Positions 23,789-33,303 are shown, counted from the first letter of the stretch. The stretch is DNA of 40,561 nucleotides from Bacillota bacterium (GCA_023386495.1 JAEWJS010000102.1:1-40561), one strand, 5' to 3'. Notes: generated by a model not told the origin, from the sequence alone. Made by a program: numbers and translations.

Positions 23789-24928
23789 TTACTTCGTTGC
23801 TCCAATCAAGTCCGAAGTTCTCACTAATGCAAAGTCCAGTCCACCGAGAACAGTCGTCGTGTAAGCGATGAACTCATCATGAAGCACAAACTGCGGATGC
23901 GGATCAGCGTGATACTTCGATCTGGTGACTGGCGCAGGAAGCGCTGTTGCGATTGTTACTTCCTTGCCCGTGACACGGTTGTAGAACATGACGCTTACGG
24001 GCTTCTCGTTCCACTGATACACATTAATATCTCCAACCAGATATCGATCATCTGTGCTCGAATGGGAATGACAAGTGCCGCCTGGCCATACGAGTTCAGT
24101 TCGCATCGTATCCAACGGGACATAGTGCGTGCCTCCTTCATAATTCACGTACCAGATACCTTTGCCGTTCTTTGCCCACCATTCATGCGCATGCAGATCT
24201 CCTCGAACGACATTCGGAAAGATTGGCATTGCCGTCTCTCCTCTGCGTATCAACCACAACCGATTCACATAGGGATTAAACTTCCCTGTCTTAATATCCT
24301 GCCAATGATCTTGACAGATCATCATCAGATCGGAATCCGTTGGCGAGAATTGTGCGTGCTTGTAGCACGCGTCAAAGGTTTGCCAATGCTCATACCGCCC
24401 GGTTTCGATATGGAAGGCGCCGATATGCCATTCATCTCCTGCGATCATATCGATGTTCAGCCACTTACCGTCAGCTGATCTCGTTAGATGCGTCGTTAGC
24501 CTGCGAATGCCTTTATAATCTTGTGAGCCAGCCATATTCCCTGGAGCATCAATCCGGCCTAAGAGGCTTGTATGATCGTCGAGCCTCGGCCCCCTCATGA
24601 AAATTTCATTTCGAGACGCCCAGATTGCATAGCCTGTCTTCGGATCAATGAAGGGGGCCTCTGCAACGAAACTGCTTTCAGGAAACATTCGCAGTGACTC
24701 TTCCTTCATATCCAGCACACCAAGTATGTGTCCAGGAGTTGGCGGAAACGATAAATAGAGCCACACATAACGCCCATCCTCTGTTATATTCGGCGAAGTA
24801 AAGTAGAAGGCCTGCTGATTAGCAGCGACCCGCTCCGTCAAGATATAGCTGGTCACTCCCGATACAGGATCTGTCCAAGGTGTAAACAACTTGCTATCCT
24901 CAGGTTTTAACCATTTTTGATTATTCAT
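23789..24928 (-). CDS. Oligogalacturonate lyase-like beta-propeller protein (PL22-like)
   Basis: The 379-residue protein has repeated beta-propeller-like segments (TEDGRYVWLYLSF, SADGKWLNIDM, STDDRYLVGDINVY). It has histidine clusters at positions expected for the metal site of oligogalacturonide lyases: LHAHEWW, GTCHSHSS and YHADPHPQF. PL22 enzymes cleave short pectin fragments in the cytosol, using a Mn-type metal. There is no signal peptide. The ATG at 24928 has AGGGAG 7 nt upstream. No other pectin gene is adjacent, so the gene stands alone between the ars region and katE, and the assignment rests on motifs only. Confidence 0.7.
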   Translation of the reverse strand: MNNQKWLKPEDSKLFTPWTDPVSGVTSYILTERVAANQQAFYFTSPNITEDGRYVWLYLSFPPTPGHILGVLDMKEESLRMFPESSFVAEAPFIDPKTGYAIWASRNEIFMRGPRLDDHTSLLGRIDAPGNMAGSQDYKGIRRLTTHLTRSADGKWLNIDMIAGDEWHIGAFHIETGRYEHWQTFDACYKHAQFSPTDSDLMMICQDHWQDIKTGKFNPYVNRLWLIRRGETAMPIFPNVVRGDLHAHEWWAKNGKGIWYVNYEGGTHYVPLDTMRTELVWPGGTCHSHSSTDDRYLVGDINVYQWNEKPVSVMFYNRVTGKEVTIATALPAPVTRSKYHADPHPQFVLHDEFIAYTTTVLGGLDFALVRTSDLIGATK

Positions 24929-25030
24929 TTAATAACTCCCTTCATAAGAAGACTTTCTTAACATATAAGACTACATCATAAAATGCTATGATCTATCTAC
25001 CTGATCTGAGGATGTATATTTGACATAAAC

Positions 25031-25055
25031 AAATAAAGCCGCGATTAACGCGGCT
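25031..25055 (-). terminator. katE terminator
   Basis: On the minus strand AGCCGCG-TTAAT-CGCGGCT is followed by TTATTTG. It lies about 65 bp after the catalase stop codon. The remaining gap up to the PL22-like start shows no other feature. Confidence 0.82.
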
Positions 25056-25118
25056 CCTTGTCCCCCAGCTGTTGGACGTTATCATTCTTGGTGCCTAACT
25101 AACATTCCGACCGCTGAT

Positions 25119-27242
25119 TTAGCCAGGCACCTGCCCTTTCAACTGAATGTCGCGATCCCAATGACGGTGCTGAGCGATATCCTGCACCAATCGTTCATTG
25201 AACGCATTGAGATCCGCGCTGTTCCGGATCGTGAGAACGCCGTATTCATGGAATACGTCTGTACCCGAATTCGGTCCGGCAACGGTCAAGCCATGAATCT
25301 GGGAGGCGATAATCAAGTCTACGCCTTCGCTCGTCGCAGCAATCGTCTTGGCATGCTTGAATGCTTCGTTCACGAAGTGCAGCGCATCCCCCTGCGTCGT
25401 CAAAGCATCTACGCTTTGTTGCCCGCCGATCACGTACACCGCATCATAATGAATCGATCCGGCGGTGGTGAACGTCTTGGCAACTTCCATCTGCTGCCCT
25501 TCCATGCTCATTAACACTCCTAAGTTCTTGCTGACGAATTCCGCTTTTACGCCAGCGTTCTGTAGGGCCGACTGCACTTGTGTCCATTCCGAATGCCGGT
25601 AACCGTTCTCGGCAAGCACGGCAACCTTCCGTGTCTTGGCGATCCTGACTGGGTTGGTCAACTGGCTGACAGCCGGGGAAGAAGCCGTTGTCGGCACGCT
25701 TGCTGGGGGTGAGGGCGGTGTGGCCCCGACGCCCTGTGCGATCTGAACCGCGAGTTGCCCGTCGACATGATTGAACATGTCCACAATCCGCTGACGAATC
25801 TTCTTGTCTTTCACGCTGCCAACCTCAAAATGAAAAGCATCCACAATGTGCTTCTTCTCGACCGGTGTCATGCTATTCCAGAATAATGCAGCTTGGCTAT
25901 AGTGATCGGCGAAGCTCTGACTTCGTTCGCGTACCTTTCGTCCTTCTACTTTTTCAGCATAATGCGCAAAGCCGTTCGCCACCGGCCCCGGAGAATTTTC
26001 TTGCAGGGAATTTGGCCAATAGCTGGTGTTGCCCCGATCAATCGTCATGCGATGGTAGCCGTCCCGTTGATTGTTATGGATAGGAGCAATGGGGCGGTTG
26101 ATCGGAATCTCGTGAAAATTCGGCCCTCCTAAGCGTATTAACTGCGTGTCCGTATAGGAGAACAGCCTACCTTGCAGCAGCGGATCATTGCTGAAATCGA
26201 TTCCTGGAACAACGTGACCTGGATGAAAAGCGGCTTGTTCCGTCTCGGCGAAGAAATTGTCTACGTTGCGGTTGAGCGTCATCTTGCCGATTAACTTAAC
26301 CGGAACCATCTCCTCCGGCCAAATCTTGGTTGGATCCAGAACGTCGAAGTCGAAGTTGAATTCATCCTTCTCCTCGATCATCTGCACACCAAGCTCGAAT
26401 TCCGGGAATTCCCCTTCGTTAATGGCATCCCATAGATCACGACGGAGATAATCCGGATCCTTACCCGCAAGTTTCTGCGCTTCGTCCCAGACGAGGGAGT
26501 GAGTGCCGAGCGTAGGCTTCCAGTGAAGCTTCACGAACCTTGCAATGCCTTGAGCGTTGACGAACCGGAACGTGTTGACGCCGAAACCCTCCATCATGCG
26601 GAAGCTCCGCGGAATACCGCGGCCGGATAGCAGCCACATGATCATGTGAGCGGACTCCGAATTGCTGGCGACGAAATCCCAGAACGTATCGTGAGCCGCG
26701 GATGCTTGTGGAATTTCGTTGTGCGGTTCCGGTTTGATGGCGTGAACGAGATCCGGAAATTTGATCGCATCCTGGATGAAGAAGACAGGCATGTTGTTAG
26801 CCACCAGGTCATAATTGCCTTCTTCCGTGTAAAACTTCGTTGCGAAGCCTCGTACGTCGCGCACCGTATCTGCCGAGCCTCGAGAGCCGACGACCGTGGA
26901 GTATCGTACGAAGACAGGCGTCTTGACAGAGGGATCTTGCAAAAATTTCGCCATGGTGTATTCCCCCATCGGCTCGTACACTTGAAAATAACCATGGACA
27001 CCGAATCCTCTCGCATGAACAACCCGTTCCGGAATGCGTTCGTGGTCGAAGTGCGTCATTTTCTCGCGGAAGTGAAAGTCCTCCATCAGAGTCGGCCCCC
27101 GTGACCCGGCTTTCAGAGAGTCGTTGTCATTGGACAGCGGCACGCCTTGATTCGTCGTGAGCGCTTCTCCGCCGTGACTTGCACGATATTCATTCAATTG
27201 CTGCTGCTTTGAGGTTTCGCTTGTCGGTTTATTCTGATCCAT
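25119..27242 (-). CDS. katE: Large-subunit monofunctional catalase with DJ-1/PfpI-like C-terminal domain (HPII type)
   Basis: The 707-residue protein has a catalase core with the active-site block RVVHARGFGVHGYFQ (His76), the Asn block NNMPVFFIQDAIKFPD, and the haem-ligand block RLFSYTDTQLIRLG. A Pro/Ser-rich linker (about 530-555) follows, then a flavodoxin-like DJ-1/PfpI domain (KVAVLAENGYRHSEW ... VYVIGGQQSVDAL). This is the clade 2, HPII/KatE layout; it converts H2O2 to water and oxygen in the cytosol or spore. The ATG at 27242 is 9 nt after AAAGGA; an in-frame GTG six bases upstream is too close. A sigma-B-like element lies upstream. Confidence 0.95.
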   Translation of the reverse strand: MDQNKPTSETSKQQQLNEYRASHGGEALTTNQGVPLSNDNDSLKAGSRGPTLMEDFHFREKMTHFDHERIPERVVHARGFGVHGYFQVYEPMGEYTMAKFLQDPSVKTPVFVRYSTVVGSRGSADTVRDVRGFATKFYTEEGNYDLVANNMPVFFIQDAIKFPDLVHAIKPEPHNEIPQASAAHDTFWDFVASNSESAHMIMWLLSGRGIPRSFRMMEGFGVNTFRFVNAQGIARFVKLHWKPTLGTHSLVWDEAQKLAGKDPDYLRRDLWDAINEGEFPEFELGVQMIEEKDEFNFDFDVLDPTKIWPEEMVPVKLIGKMTLNRNVDNFFAETEQAAFHPGHVVPGIDFSNDPLLQGRLFSYTDTQLIRLGGPNFHEIPINRPIAPIHNNQRDGYHRMTIDRGNTSYWPNSLQENSPGPVANGFAHYAEKVEGRKVRERSQSFADHYSQAALFWNSMTPVEKKHIVDAFHFEVGSVKDKKIRQRIVDMFNHVDGQLAVQIAQGVGATPPSPPASVPTTASSPAVSQLTNPVRIAKTRKVAVLAENGYRHSEWTQVQSALQNAGVKAEFVSKNLGVLMSMEGQQMEVAKTFTTAGSIHYDAVYVIGGQQSVDALTTQGDALHFVNEAFKHAKTIAATSEGVDLIIASQIHGLTVAGPNSGTDVFHEYGVLTIRNSADLNAFNERLVQDIAQHRHWDRDIQLKGQVPG

Positions 27243-27305
27243 ATTCACTGATCCTTTCTGACAGATTACAGGTCTAGCTGTCTACCCGAATGGTCTTTCC
27301 CATTA

Positions 27306-27330
27306 TCTCCCTCGAAGGAGGAGGATAAAC
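27306..27330 (-). promoter_or_regulatory. Possible general-stress-type promoter upstream of katE
   Basis: On the minus strand GTTTAT (27325-27330) and GGGAGA (27306-27311) are 13 bp apart, close to the GTTTAA-N12-14-GGGTAT pattern of sigma-B promoters. It is a partial match, and many Paenibacillaceae are thought to lack sigma-B, so the reading is uncertain. Confidence 0.3.
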
Positions 27331-27423
27331 GAGCGTGCATTTCGATCGATCAAATAGGCATAACCATTTTGAATGTTCCCACATACCATATAATTAGGCT
27401 TCTACGATTGGGAGGCAATTTAT

Positions 27424-27996
27424 ATGTATAGGCAGCAAGCCAGAATACCAGGGAACTGTCCGCAAGGATTTTTAGGTCGATACACCGTAATTCCGGGAGA
27501 CACGTTCTATTCCATAGCACAGCTATTTCGGGTAAGAATAGAAGCACTCGCGGTCAACAACCCCCATATTCCGAATCCTAATGTCATATTTCCGGGGGAT
27601 GTCCTCTGTGTACCTGGATTAATTCCTTTCCCCTGCTGTACGTCTTTACAGTCCCGTGGGCGTGTTCCATTCGGTACAGGCGGCGTAGCTTTTGTAAATG
27701 TTGGTCCAAGAGGCGGTCAGGCTGTGAGCATAGTGGCGACTTTACCGCAGCCTCAAGTATTCGGTAATTATGATCGGTATGCAGGTGAAATCGTGATTCC
27801 CGGTACCGGCAGCTTTGGTAACCCGTTATTTGCTACTCCCGAAGACCCGCCTACTTGGTCAACCCGAATCGAACTTCCTACCGCCGCATCCGTTACGCCG
27901 TACTCGCGTGTGTTCGTACGCCCTATCCATTCGTTGGCCGGCACATCAGGTGCACCTGTCTTAGAAGGCATCATTCTTGAAGGGAATTGTCAATAA
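27424..27996 (+). CDS. LysM-domain protein, likely spore- or envelope-associated
   Basis: The 190-residue protein begins with a short leader without a signal peptide. A LysM domain follows (YTVIPGDTFYSIAQLF, VNNPHIPNPNVIFPGDVLCVPG, about residues 20-70), which binds peptidoglycan. A Gly/Pro-rich beta-type segment without a recognised family makes up the rest. Lack of a signal peptide together with LysM is common in spore coat or cortex proteins of the SafA kind, so a spore role is plausible. The ATG at 27424 has GGGAGG upstream. The gene is monocistronic, with a hairpin after it shared with the convergent lipoprotein gene. Confidence 0.8.
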   Translation: MYRQQARIPGNCPQGFLGRYTVIPGDTFYSIAQLFRVRIEALAVNNPHIPNPNVIFPGDVLCVPGLIPFPCCTSLQSRGRVPFGTGGVAFVNVGPRGGQAVSIVATLPQPQVFGNYDRYAGEIVIPGTGSFGNPLFATPEDPPTWSTRIELPTAASVTPYSRVFVRPIHSLAGTSGAPVLEGIILEGNCQ

Positions 27997-28010
27997 CGGC
28001 AATGAACACA

Positions 28011-28050
28011 CAAGGAGCTGTCCTTCGTCAGTGACAAAGGCAGCTCCTTG
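28011..28050. terminator. Hairpin between convergent genes
   Basis: CAAGGAGCTG(T)CCTT pairs with AAGGCAGCTCCTTG with one bulged base. It lies between the stops of the LysM gene and the convergent solute-binding protein gene. T-runs are weak on both sides. Confidence 0.7.
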
Positions 28051-28074
28051 TATTGGTTCTAATCTGAGACAGGA

Positions 28075-29649
28075 CTAATTGGCTCTTTCCCATGCCGTAA
28101 TCTGGGCTTGCACCTCAGCTTGGACGATCCTCAGACCTGCTGCTTCGAACTTCTTATTTCGTTCTTCGAGAAGCTTCACCGGATTCGCGACACTACCAGA
28201 GCGAATGGAGATGTATTCGCTCGCAATCGCCTCAAGCTGGGCAAGTTCTCTCTTGACTTGACGATCATCGAATACGAAGCCTAGGATCGGCGAACGCTTC
28301 GCTTCGTCATTGTACTTGATCCAATTCGTGAACTGATCGTCCGGTTGGCCCGGCTTCAGATAGTTGAGCATCTGGTTGCCTACCACCCATCCGGCTCCGC
28401 CGGCGCCGAAGCCGGAGTCCGGAATTAATTCGATCCGATTATCCCCGACCTTCGTATAGTGGACATCCTCAACGCCGTGAACGATCAGGTTAACGACATA
28501 CGGATCGGTATGCAAGTAGTTCAGCACCATCATCGCACGCTCCGGGTCTTCGGAAGTACGGGAGATGGAGAACATCGCGCCTAGCGTCAAATCTGTCGTA
28601 ATGAGCGGTTCATCGATTACGCTCGACACATATTCGTAGCGATTGTTCACGGCGTTGCTGAACTCAACCTCGGTTCCAGGTTTCCATACGGTGCGGTGGA
28701 ACCATGTTTTCCCCAGCTTGCCAAGGTCGGTGTCGATGACTCTATTCGTTGCGGCATCTGCGTTGATATAGCCCTTCTCATAAAATTTACGGGTGATTTC
28801 CAGCTCTGCTTTGTTAATCTCGTAAATCTCGGGGTCGAGTACGGATTTGATTTGAATGTTATTCGCTATGGTGTAATCGTAGAAGAATAATCCTGTTTTG
28901 GCTGCTACGGGGCCAACCGGACGATAGTTGGATCGGGATTCATACATGATTCCATCGCCTGTATTGAGCCCGCCCGCCAGGAAGAACGGAATAATATCGG
29001 GTTCATTCTCTTTGATCAGTTGAAAATACGGCTCCATATCTTCCATCTTTTTAAGCGTTTCGACCGGAATGTCATATTTGTCTACGAGATCTTTACGTAA
29101 GGTAATGGCTTTGCTTTGTGTAATTTCTTTGTTCGTAGGAATCGCGTACAGCTTTCCTTCGAACCTCGGCGACTCCAGATAGAGGGGATTCAAGTTCGCT
29201 ATGATTCCCTGGCCATGCTTCTCCAGCAGCTCGTCGAGCGGCAGGAAAGCACCTTTGGTTACATTCGAGAAGAAATCCAGCCACGATGCCGTGAACACGA
29301 GATCCATCTTCTCTCCGCCGTTCATCATGAGCTCCGTTTTTTGCTTATACTCGGCTTTGGCAATCGGATTAAGCTTAATTGTCGCGTTGATTCTGCCCTT
29401 CAGATATTCATTCAATTTCTCTTCGACAAGGGGGATATCCCGTTCAGGCGTTTCCTGATACGTGATCAAGACCTCGTAAGGCTCAAGGTCGTGACCTATG
29501 GTTATCGTGTCCGTGCCCGATGGGCTTCCGTCCTTCGATGGTGCGGGATTGCCGCTGTCATTGCTCATATTCGAGCATGCCTGCAAGAACAATGCGACGA
29601 TGAGACCCATGACGGTCAACCCGAACAAGCTTCGCTTGCAAGGATACAT
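28075..29649 (-). CDS. Sugar ABC transporter substrate-binding lipoprotein (DUF3502 type)
   Basis: The 524-residue protein has a lipoprotein signal (hydrophobic helix, then LQAC with Cys25) and a family 1 solute-binding fold with segments such as NEYLKGRINATIKLNPI and GKLYAIPTNKEI. A DUF3502-like C-terminus ends in FEAAGLRIVQAEVQAQITAW. Such proteins bind oligosaccharides outside the membrane and work with two permeases. No permease gene is present on either side, so it may act as a sensing partner for the neighbouring kinase or share permeases elsewhere. The ATG at 29649 has GGAGGT upstream, 21 bp after the kinase gene. It is probably cotranscribed with, or induced by, the two-component system. 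Confidence 0.9.
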   Translation of the reverse strand: MYPCKRSLFGLTVMGLIVALFLQACSNMSNDSGNPAPSKDGSPSGTDTITIGHDLEPYEVLITYQETPERDIPLVEEKLNEYLKGRINATIKLNPIAKAEYKQKTELMMNGGEKMDLVFTASWLDFFSNVTKGAFLPLDELLEKHGQGIIANLNPLYLESPRFEGKLYAIPTNKEITQSKAITLRKDLVDKYDIPVETLKKMEDMEPYFQLIKENEPDIIPFFLAGGLNTGDGIMYESRSNYRPVGPVAAKTGLFFYDYTIANNIQIKSVLDPEIYEINKAELEITRKFYEKGYINADAATNRVIDTDLGKLGKTWFHRTVWKPGTEVEFSNAVNNRYEYVSSVIDEPLITTDLTLGAMFSISRTSEDPERAMMVLNYLHTDPYVVNLIVHGVEDVHYTKVGDNRIELIPDSGFGAGGAGWVVGNQMLNYLKPGQPDDQFTNWIKYNDEAKRSPILGFVFDDRQVKRELAQLEAIASEYISIRSGSVANPVKLLEERNKKFEAAGLRIVQAEVQAQITAWERAN

Positions 29650-29670
29650 TTAATCATACCTCCATTCATG

Positions 29671-31431
29671 TTATTTCGATTCATGCATCCTTGGATCCTC
29701 TCGCTCAAGGGGCAGTCGTATAATGGCCCGTACCCCTCCGCTCTCTTTACGCTCATAATGCAGCCCATACTCGTCCCCGTAATGCAGCGCTATCCGTTGG
29801 TGCACATTCCGGATCCCGTACCCCTTGTCCTTGCGTTCTCCTCGCAAGATTTCGTCCAGCCGATCCATATCGACATCAAGGAAACCGTTATCTTCAACAG
29901 TCATGACCACGTTATCATCGACACGTTGCACGCTGATCCCGATCACGCCTTCTCCATCCATCCCGCTCACGCCATGGAAAATCGCATTCTCGACCAGCGG
30001 CTGAAGGATGACCTTCGGCGTGACATGGCTGCTAAGCGAAGCATCGATATCGTAATGGACTTGGAACGCGTTCTGATACCGTCTCATCTGAAGCCGGCAA
30101 TAGGCTTGAACATGTTCGATCTCTTCCGCGATCGTAATAATCATCCTCCCCTTGCTAAGTCCGATCCTGAGCAGCATAGACAGGTCGCTTACCATCTCGC
30201 CAACATCGTCATTCCCGCTATCGATCGCGAACCAGTAGATGGAATCCAATGTGTTGTACAACAGATGCGGCGTGATTTGCGAGTGAAGCGTAGCCAGCTC
30301 GATTTCTTTCTGCTTGATCATCATCCCGTAGTTTTCTTCAATGGAGTGATCGAGCCGCTTCGTCATTCGGACGAACGCCCCATAGAGCAGCCCGAACTCA
30401 TCGTTGCGCAGCAACTCCTTATTTTCCAGATTCGTCGGTTTGCCCGGCTCGTATACCTTCGTCATATGAACCAAGCTTGATAGCGGTTTCACGATCATAC
30501 GAATCAGGTAGAGAACAAAGGCAAGGACTAACGCTAGATAGATGGCCGACATGGCGATCATTGTCCATTGGAAGGCAGTCTGATTCCCCTGGATCGATTC
30601 GAAGGGGATCTTGTAGACCAGCAAGGTGCTGAAGGCCGGTCTGTATGAATAGGCGTACAGCCACCTTACATCTCCTTGATTGGCGAAGTAATAACCGGCG
30701 TTCGGGCTGCTAGGATCCCTGACAAGCTCTCCCAACGTTAATTCGGCAGAACCGGCGTGCATGATCATCTCCTGCTGCCGATTCAACAGAAAAATGCCGG
30801 CATCTGCCGGCATCTGCACGGACATTAAGTCGCGATTAAGCAGCACCTCCATGTTCGATACCGCGAGCAAGCCGACAGTATCATCAAAAGAACTGGGGTT
30901 CGTGATCGTTCGAATGAGACTTACCGTCGAACTGCCGTCATTCTGCTCCACTAGACGGAGCAAGCCTCCGCCTCTCTTCTCTTCCAACGCTTCCTTCATC
31001 GAATCGGGCAGCTCGGCTAACGAATCCCCGAAATGCTTATAGCCTCGATTTTTGGCCGATAGATCGAATGGTGTTTCAATATCGTTCGCGTTTTTCATGT
31101 AGATCGTATAGTTCGTACCGCCTGACGACCACCGCTCGAGGATTTTGTCCGCCTCGCTGATCTGTCCGACCGTCTCGACATTCGTCCAGAATTGGTATTG
31201 TTCGGGATTGCTGAAGAAGTCATTATCGAGCAACGTCAGCATTTTGTCATTGATGGACATCAGCGTCTTCTCCATCGTGACATGATTCTGGCTGACAAGC
31301 TGCAGATTCGTCTTGCCGACCTCGTTCATCATCGTATCCGCCGTTCGGTTCGCCGAGAACCATCCTACGATGAGAAAAGGGCCTACGATGAACAACAAGA
31401 ATGCAGATGTAACCTTATATCGCAGCCTCAA
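29671..31431 (-). CDS. YesM-type sensor histidine kinase
   Basis: The 586-residue protein has a membrane helix near the N-terminus (about 8-26), an extracellular sensor of about 250 residues and a second helix near 285-308. A HAMP segment (MIVKPLSSLVHMTKVY) follows. The His kinase block SQITPHLLYNTLDSIYW (His near residue 385) and an ATPase domain (LQPLVENAIFHGV, KGYGIRNVHQRI) come last. This is the LytS/YesM group, usually tied to carbohydrate uptake. The start is TTG at 31431: it overlaps the regulator's TGA and follows GGGGGG, so translation is coupled. The gene lies between its response regulator and the sugar-binding lipoprotein. Confidence 0.92.
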   Translation of the reverse strand: MRLRYKVTSAFLLFIVGPFLIVGWFSANRTADTMMNEVGKTNLQLVSQNHVTMEKTLMSINDKMLTLLDNDFFSNPEQYQFWTNVETVGQISEADKILERWSSGGTNYTIYMKNANDIETPFDLSAKNRGYKHFGDSLAELPDSMKEALEEKRGGGLLRLVEQNDGSSTVSLIRTITNPSSFDDTVGLLAVSNMEVLLNRDLMSVQMPADAGIFLLNRQQEMIMHAGSAELTLGELVRDPSSPNAGYYFANQGDVRWLYAYSYRPAFSTLLVYKIPFESIQGNQTAFQWTMIAMSAIYLALVLAFVLYLIRMIVKPLSSLVHMTKVYEPGKPTNLENKELLRNDEFGLLYGAFVRMTKRLDHSIEENYGMMIKQKEIELATLHSQITPHLLYNTLDSIYWFAIDSGNDDVGEMVSDLSMLLRIGLSKGRMIITIAEEIEHVQAYCRLQMRRYQNAFQVHYDIDASLSSHVTPKVILQPLVENAIFHGVSGMDGEGVIGISVQRVDDNVVMTVEDNGFLDVDMDRLDEILRGERKDKGYGIRNVHQRIALHYGDEYGLHYERKESGGVRAIIRLPLEREDPRMHESK

Positions 31432-33071
31432 TCCGATCCCCCCTGATATTCTTTGCGATATTCGGCCGGGCTGAAGTTCACGTATCGCTTGAACATGCGG
31501 CTAAAGTGTTCCGGCGATTCATAGCCCACCTGATAAGCGATCTCATATCGCTTCTTGTCCGACGAGACCAACAGCATCTTCGCTTCCTCGATTCGCATCT
31601 CCGTTACATAGTCCCAAATGTGCGTATTGTATTCCCGCTTGAACAAGTGAGAGAGATAGGTGGTACTGTAGTTCACGGCGGATGCAATGTCCTGCAATTT
31701 CAAACCCGGGTTGCGGTAATTCGACCGGATATACCCTTTGACTTGCTCAAGAATCGAGAGATTGCGTTCCTTGTTCATCAATTGGATCGCCTTCGCGGCT
31801 TCATCCGTATAGGCTTGCAACTGTTCGAGGCGTTCCAGCGTTGATAATCCTCGGAAGTAATGGTCGGGGGAGAACCGGTGAAGCGAAATCTCTCCCAATC
31901 CCTTGCTGTATTCCAGTATCAGTCCGTAGATTCGGTAGACGAGGATGCCGAAGTAGCTGCTCATCATGTCTGACGATTGCCCCAGCTCCTTAAGCGTATG
32001 AATGACTTGCGAGGAGTCCACGGTCTTATCGTCGTTGCTGCATGTTTTGAGCAGCTCAATATACTCGTCAACGCATGCCAACCACTCCACGATATGCACT
32101 TTCTCTTGGTCGACCCTATCTTCGTAATAGAAGATCTTCTGTCCGGGGAGCAGCTTGCGCCACTCTGCCGCCGACTTGGCCTCTTCCATCAGCTTAGGTA
32201 GCATGATGATTTCGCTATTCAGAGTACTCATCCCGACCGTCGTTTCGATATTAAGATACTGCTTCACATTGAGCGAGATGAACTGTCCGATGATCTGGAG
32301 CGTGGACGGTCCTGGCAGTTGATCATCGGAATCTGCCTTCGTATTCAGCATGACAATGGCGATCAATTCATTCCCGAAGCCGTCGAATACCATCCCGTCC
32401 CACTCTTTCAGACTCTCTTCCACAAGATTGATGATGGCGTACTTGAGCAGCTTGCGGTCATGAATACGGATCTCCTGATTGCTGAACCCACCTCTGCTTA
32501 GATCGAGCCGCAGCGAGGCGACGGCGAATAAATGCGTACCGTTGCCTATGCCCAGTGCCTCGCGAAGCGCATCGACCTGCAGCGGATTCAAGCTTCTCTC
32601 CGACATGAGCTCCAGAAGCAAGTCATTGCGGTTGCTGCTGCTTGATTTATTGTTATCTTGTTCCTTTACGGACTGCGCCAGCGAATTTTTGCCCTTCTCT
32701 TCCTTCTCCTGAAGCGCCTTCCCGACGATTCTCAGCAGTTCAGGCCGCTTCACGGGCTTGACGATATAGTCTTTCGCGCCTAACTGCAACGATTTCTTGG
32801 CAAAATCGAACTTTTCATGCGCCGAGATCACGATCACGGAGAGTGAAGGCTGCTCCAAACAGATGATTTCCATCAATTCCAGTCCGTTCATTCTGCCCAT
32901 CTGAATATCCGTCAGGACAAGATCGTAGCTCTCCATTCGCAGGCAATCGATCGCTTCGAAGCCATTCAGCGCAGTCTCTACATGCGAGATCTGAAGATCC
33001 GAAGATAGCAGAAAATTGCGGATACCGGTGCTGACCATCGGCTCATCGTCCACAACCAGAATTTTATACAT
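31428..33071 (-). CDS. YesN-type AraC-family response regulator
   Basis: The 547-residue protein has a receiver domain (YKILVVDDEP, phospho-acceptor Asp55 in LVLTDIQMG, Lys in DYIVKPVKRPEL). It also has a long central region of the YesN type and a C-terminal AraC pair of helix-turn-helix motifs (YNTHIWDYVTEMRIEEAK, AYQVGYESPEHFSRMFKRY). It is expected to activate carbohydrate genes when phosphorylated by the kinase just downstream; the lipoprotein gene of the same cluster is the best local target. The ATG at 33071 has GGAGG upstream, and the gene ends in a 4-bp overlap with the kinase. Confidence 0.93.
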   Translation of the reverse strand: MYKILVVDDEPMVSTGIRNFLLSSDLQISHVETALNGFEAIDCLRMESYDLVLTDIQMGRMNGLELMEIICLEQPSLSVIVISAHEKFDFAKKSLQLGAKDYIVKPVKRPELLRIVGKALQEKEEKGKNSLAQSVKEQDNNKSSSSNRNDLLLELMSERSLNPLQVDALREALGIGNGTHLFAVASLRLDLSRGGFSNQEIRIHDRKLLKYAIINLVEESLKEWDGMVFDGFGNELIAIVMLNTKADSDDQLPGPSTLQIIGQFISLNVKQYLNIETTVGMSTLNSEIIMLPKLMEEAKSAAEWRKLLPGQKIFYYEDRVDQEKVHIVEWLACVDEYIELLKTCSNDDKTVDSSQVIHTLKELGQSSDMMSSYFGILVYRIYGLILEYSKGLGEISLHRFSPDHYFRGLSTLERLEQLQAYTDEAAKAIQLMNKERNLSILEQVKGYIRSNYRNPGLKLQDIASAVNYSTTYLSHLFKREYNTHIWDYVTEMRIEEAKMLLVSSDKKRYEIAYQVGYESPEHFSRMFKRYVNFSPAEYRKEYQGGSD

Positions 33072-33213
33072 CTCGTCGCCTCCAGAACGCTATTGTGTAG
33101 AATGCCAATAATTATAGGGGATCGACACATGGAAATGATGATGTATTCTGCGGAGAATGAGATGTATATTGCGCTGTTTCGATCGGTGATGATCACACTT
33201 CGGAGGTGGCCTT

Positions 33214-33267
33214 ATGGTTATTGATGAACCTGTAGCTGAACGTTTGATTATGCTATACTTATCCTAA
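33214..33267 (+). other. Possible 17-codon leader reading frame
   Basis: GGAGG (33202-33206) is 7 nt before an ATG that opens a 17-codon frame ending at TAA. A terminator-like hairpin follows 7 bases later, then the alkyltransferase-like gene. A leader peptide is possible, but the codons suggest no clear attenuation signal. The rest of 33072-33336 shows no other gene. Confidence 0.25.
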
Positions 33268-33303
33268 GAGGTTAAGGTTCGCCAATAATAGGCGAGCCTT
33301 TTT
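33254..33303 (+). terminator. Extended -10 element and hairpin terminator ahead of the ATL gene
   Basis: TGCTATACT forms an extended -10 (TATACT at 33254-33259). Just downstream GGTTCGCC-AATAATA-GGCGAGCC (33276-33298) is followed by TTTTT. The hairpin is therefore either the end of an upstream transcript or an attenuator in the leader of the next gene. Confidence 0.55.

Noticed and set aside
27315..27396. Short plus-strand GTG frame after GAAGGAGGAGG
   Set aside because: The frame has only 20 codons, spacing is loose, and the purine tract is explained as part of the katE upstream region; no further support.
29116..30480. Long plus-strand open frame of 454 codons
   Set aside because: It is antisense to the lipoprotein and kinase genes, which carry full domain motifs and ribosome sites. 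Its length reflects codon bias of the opposite strand.
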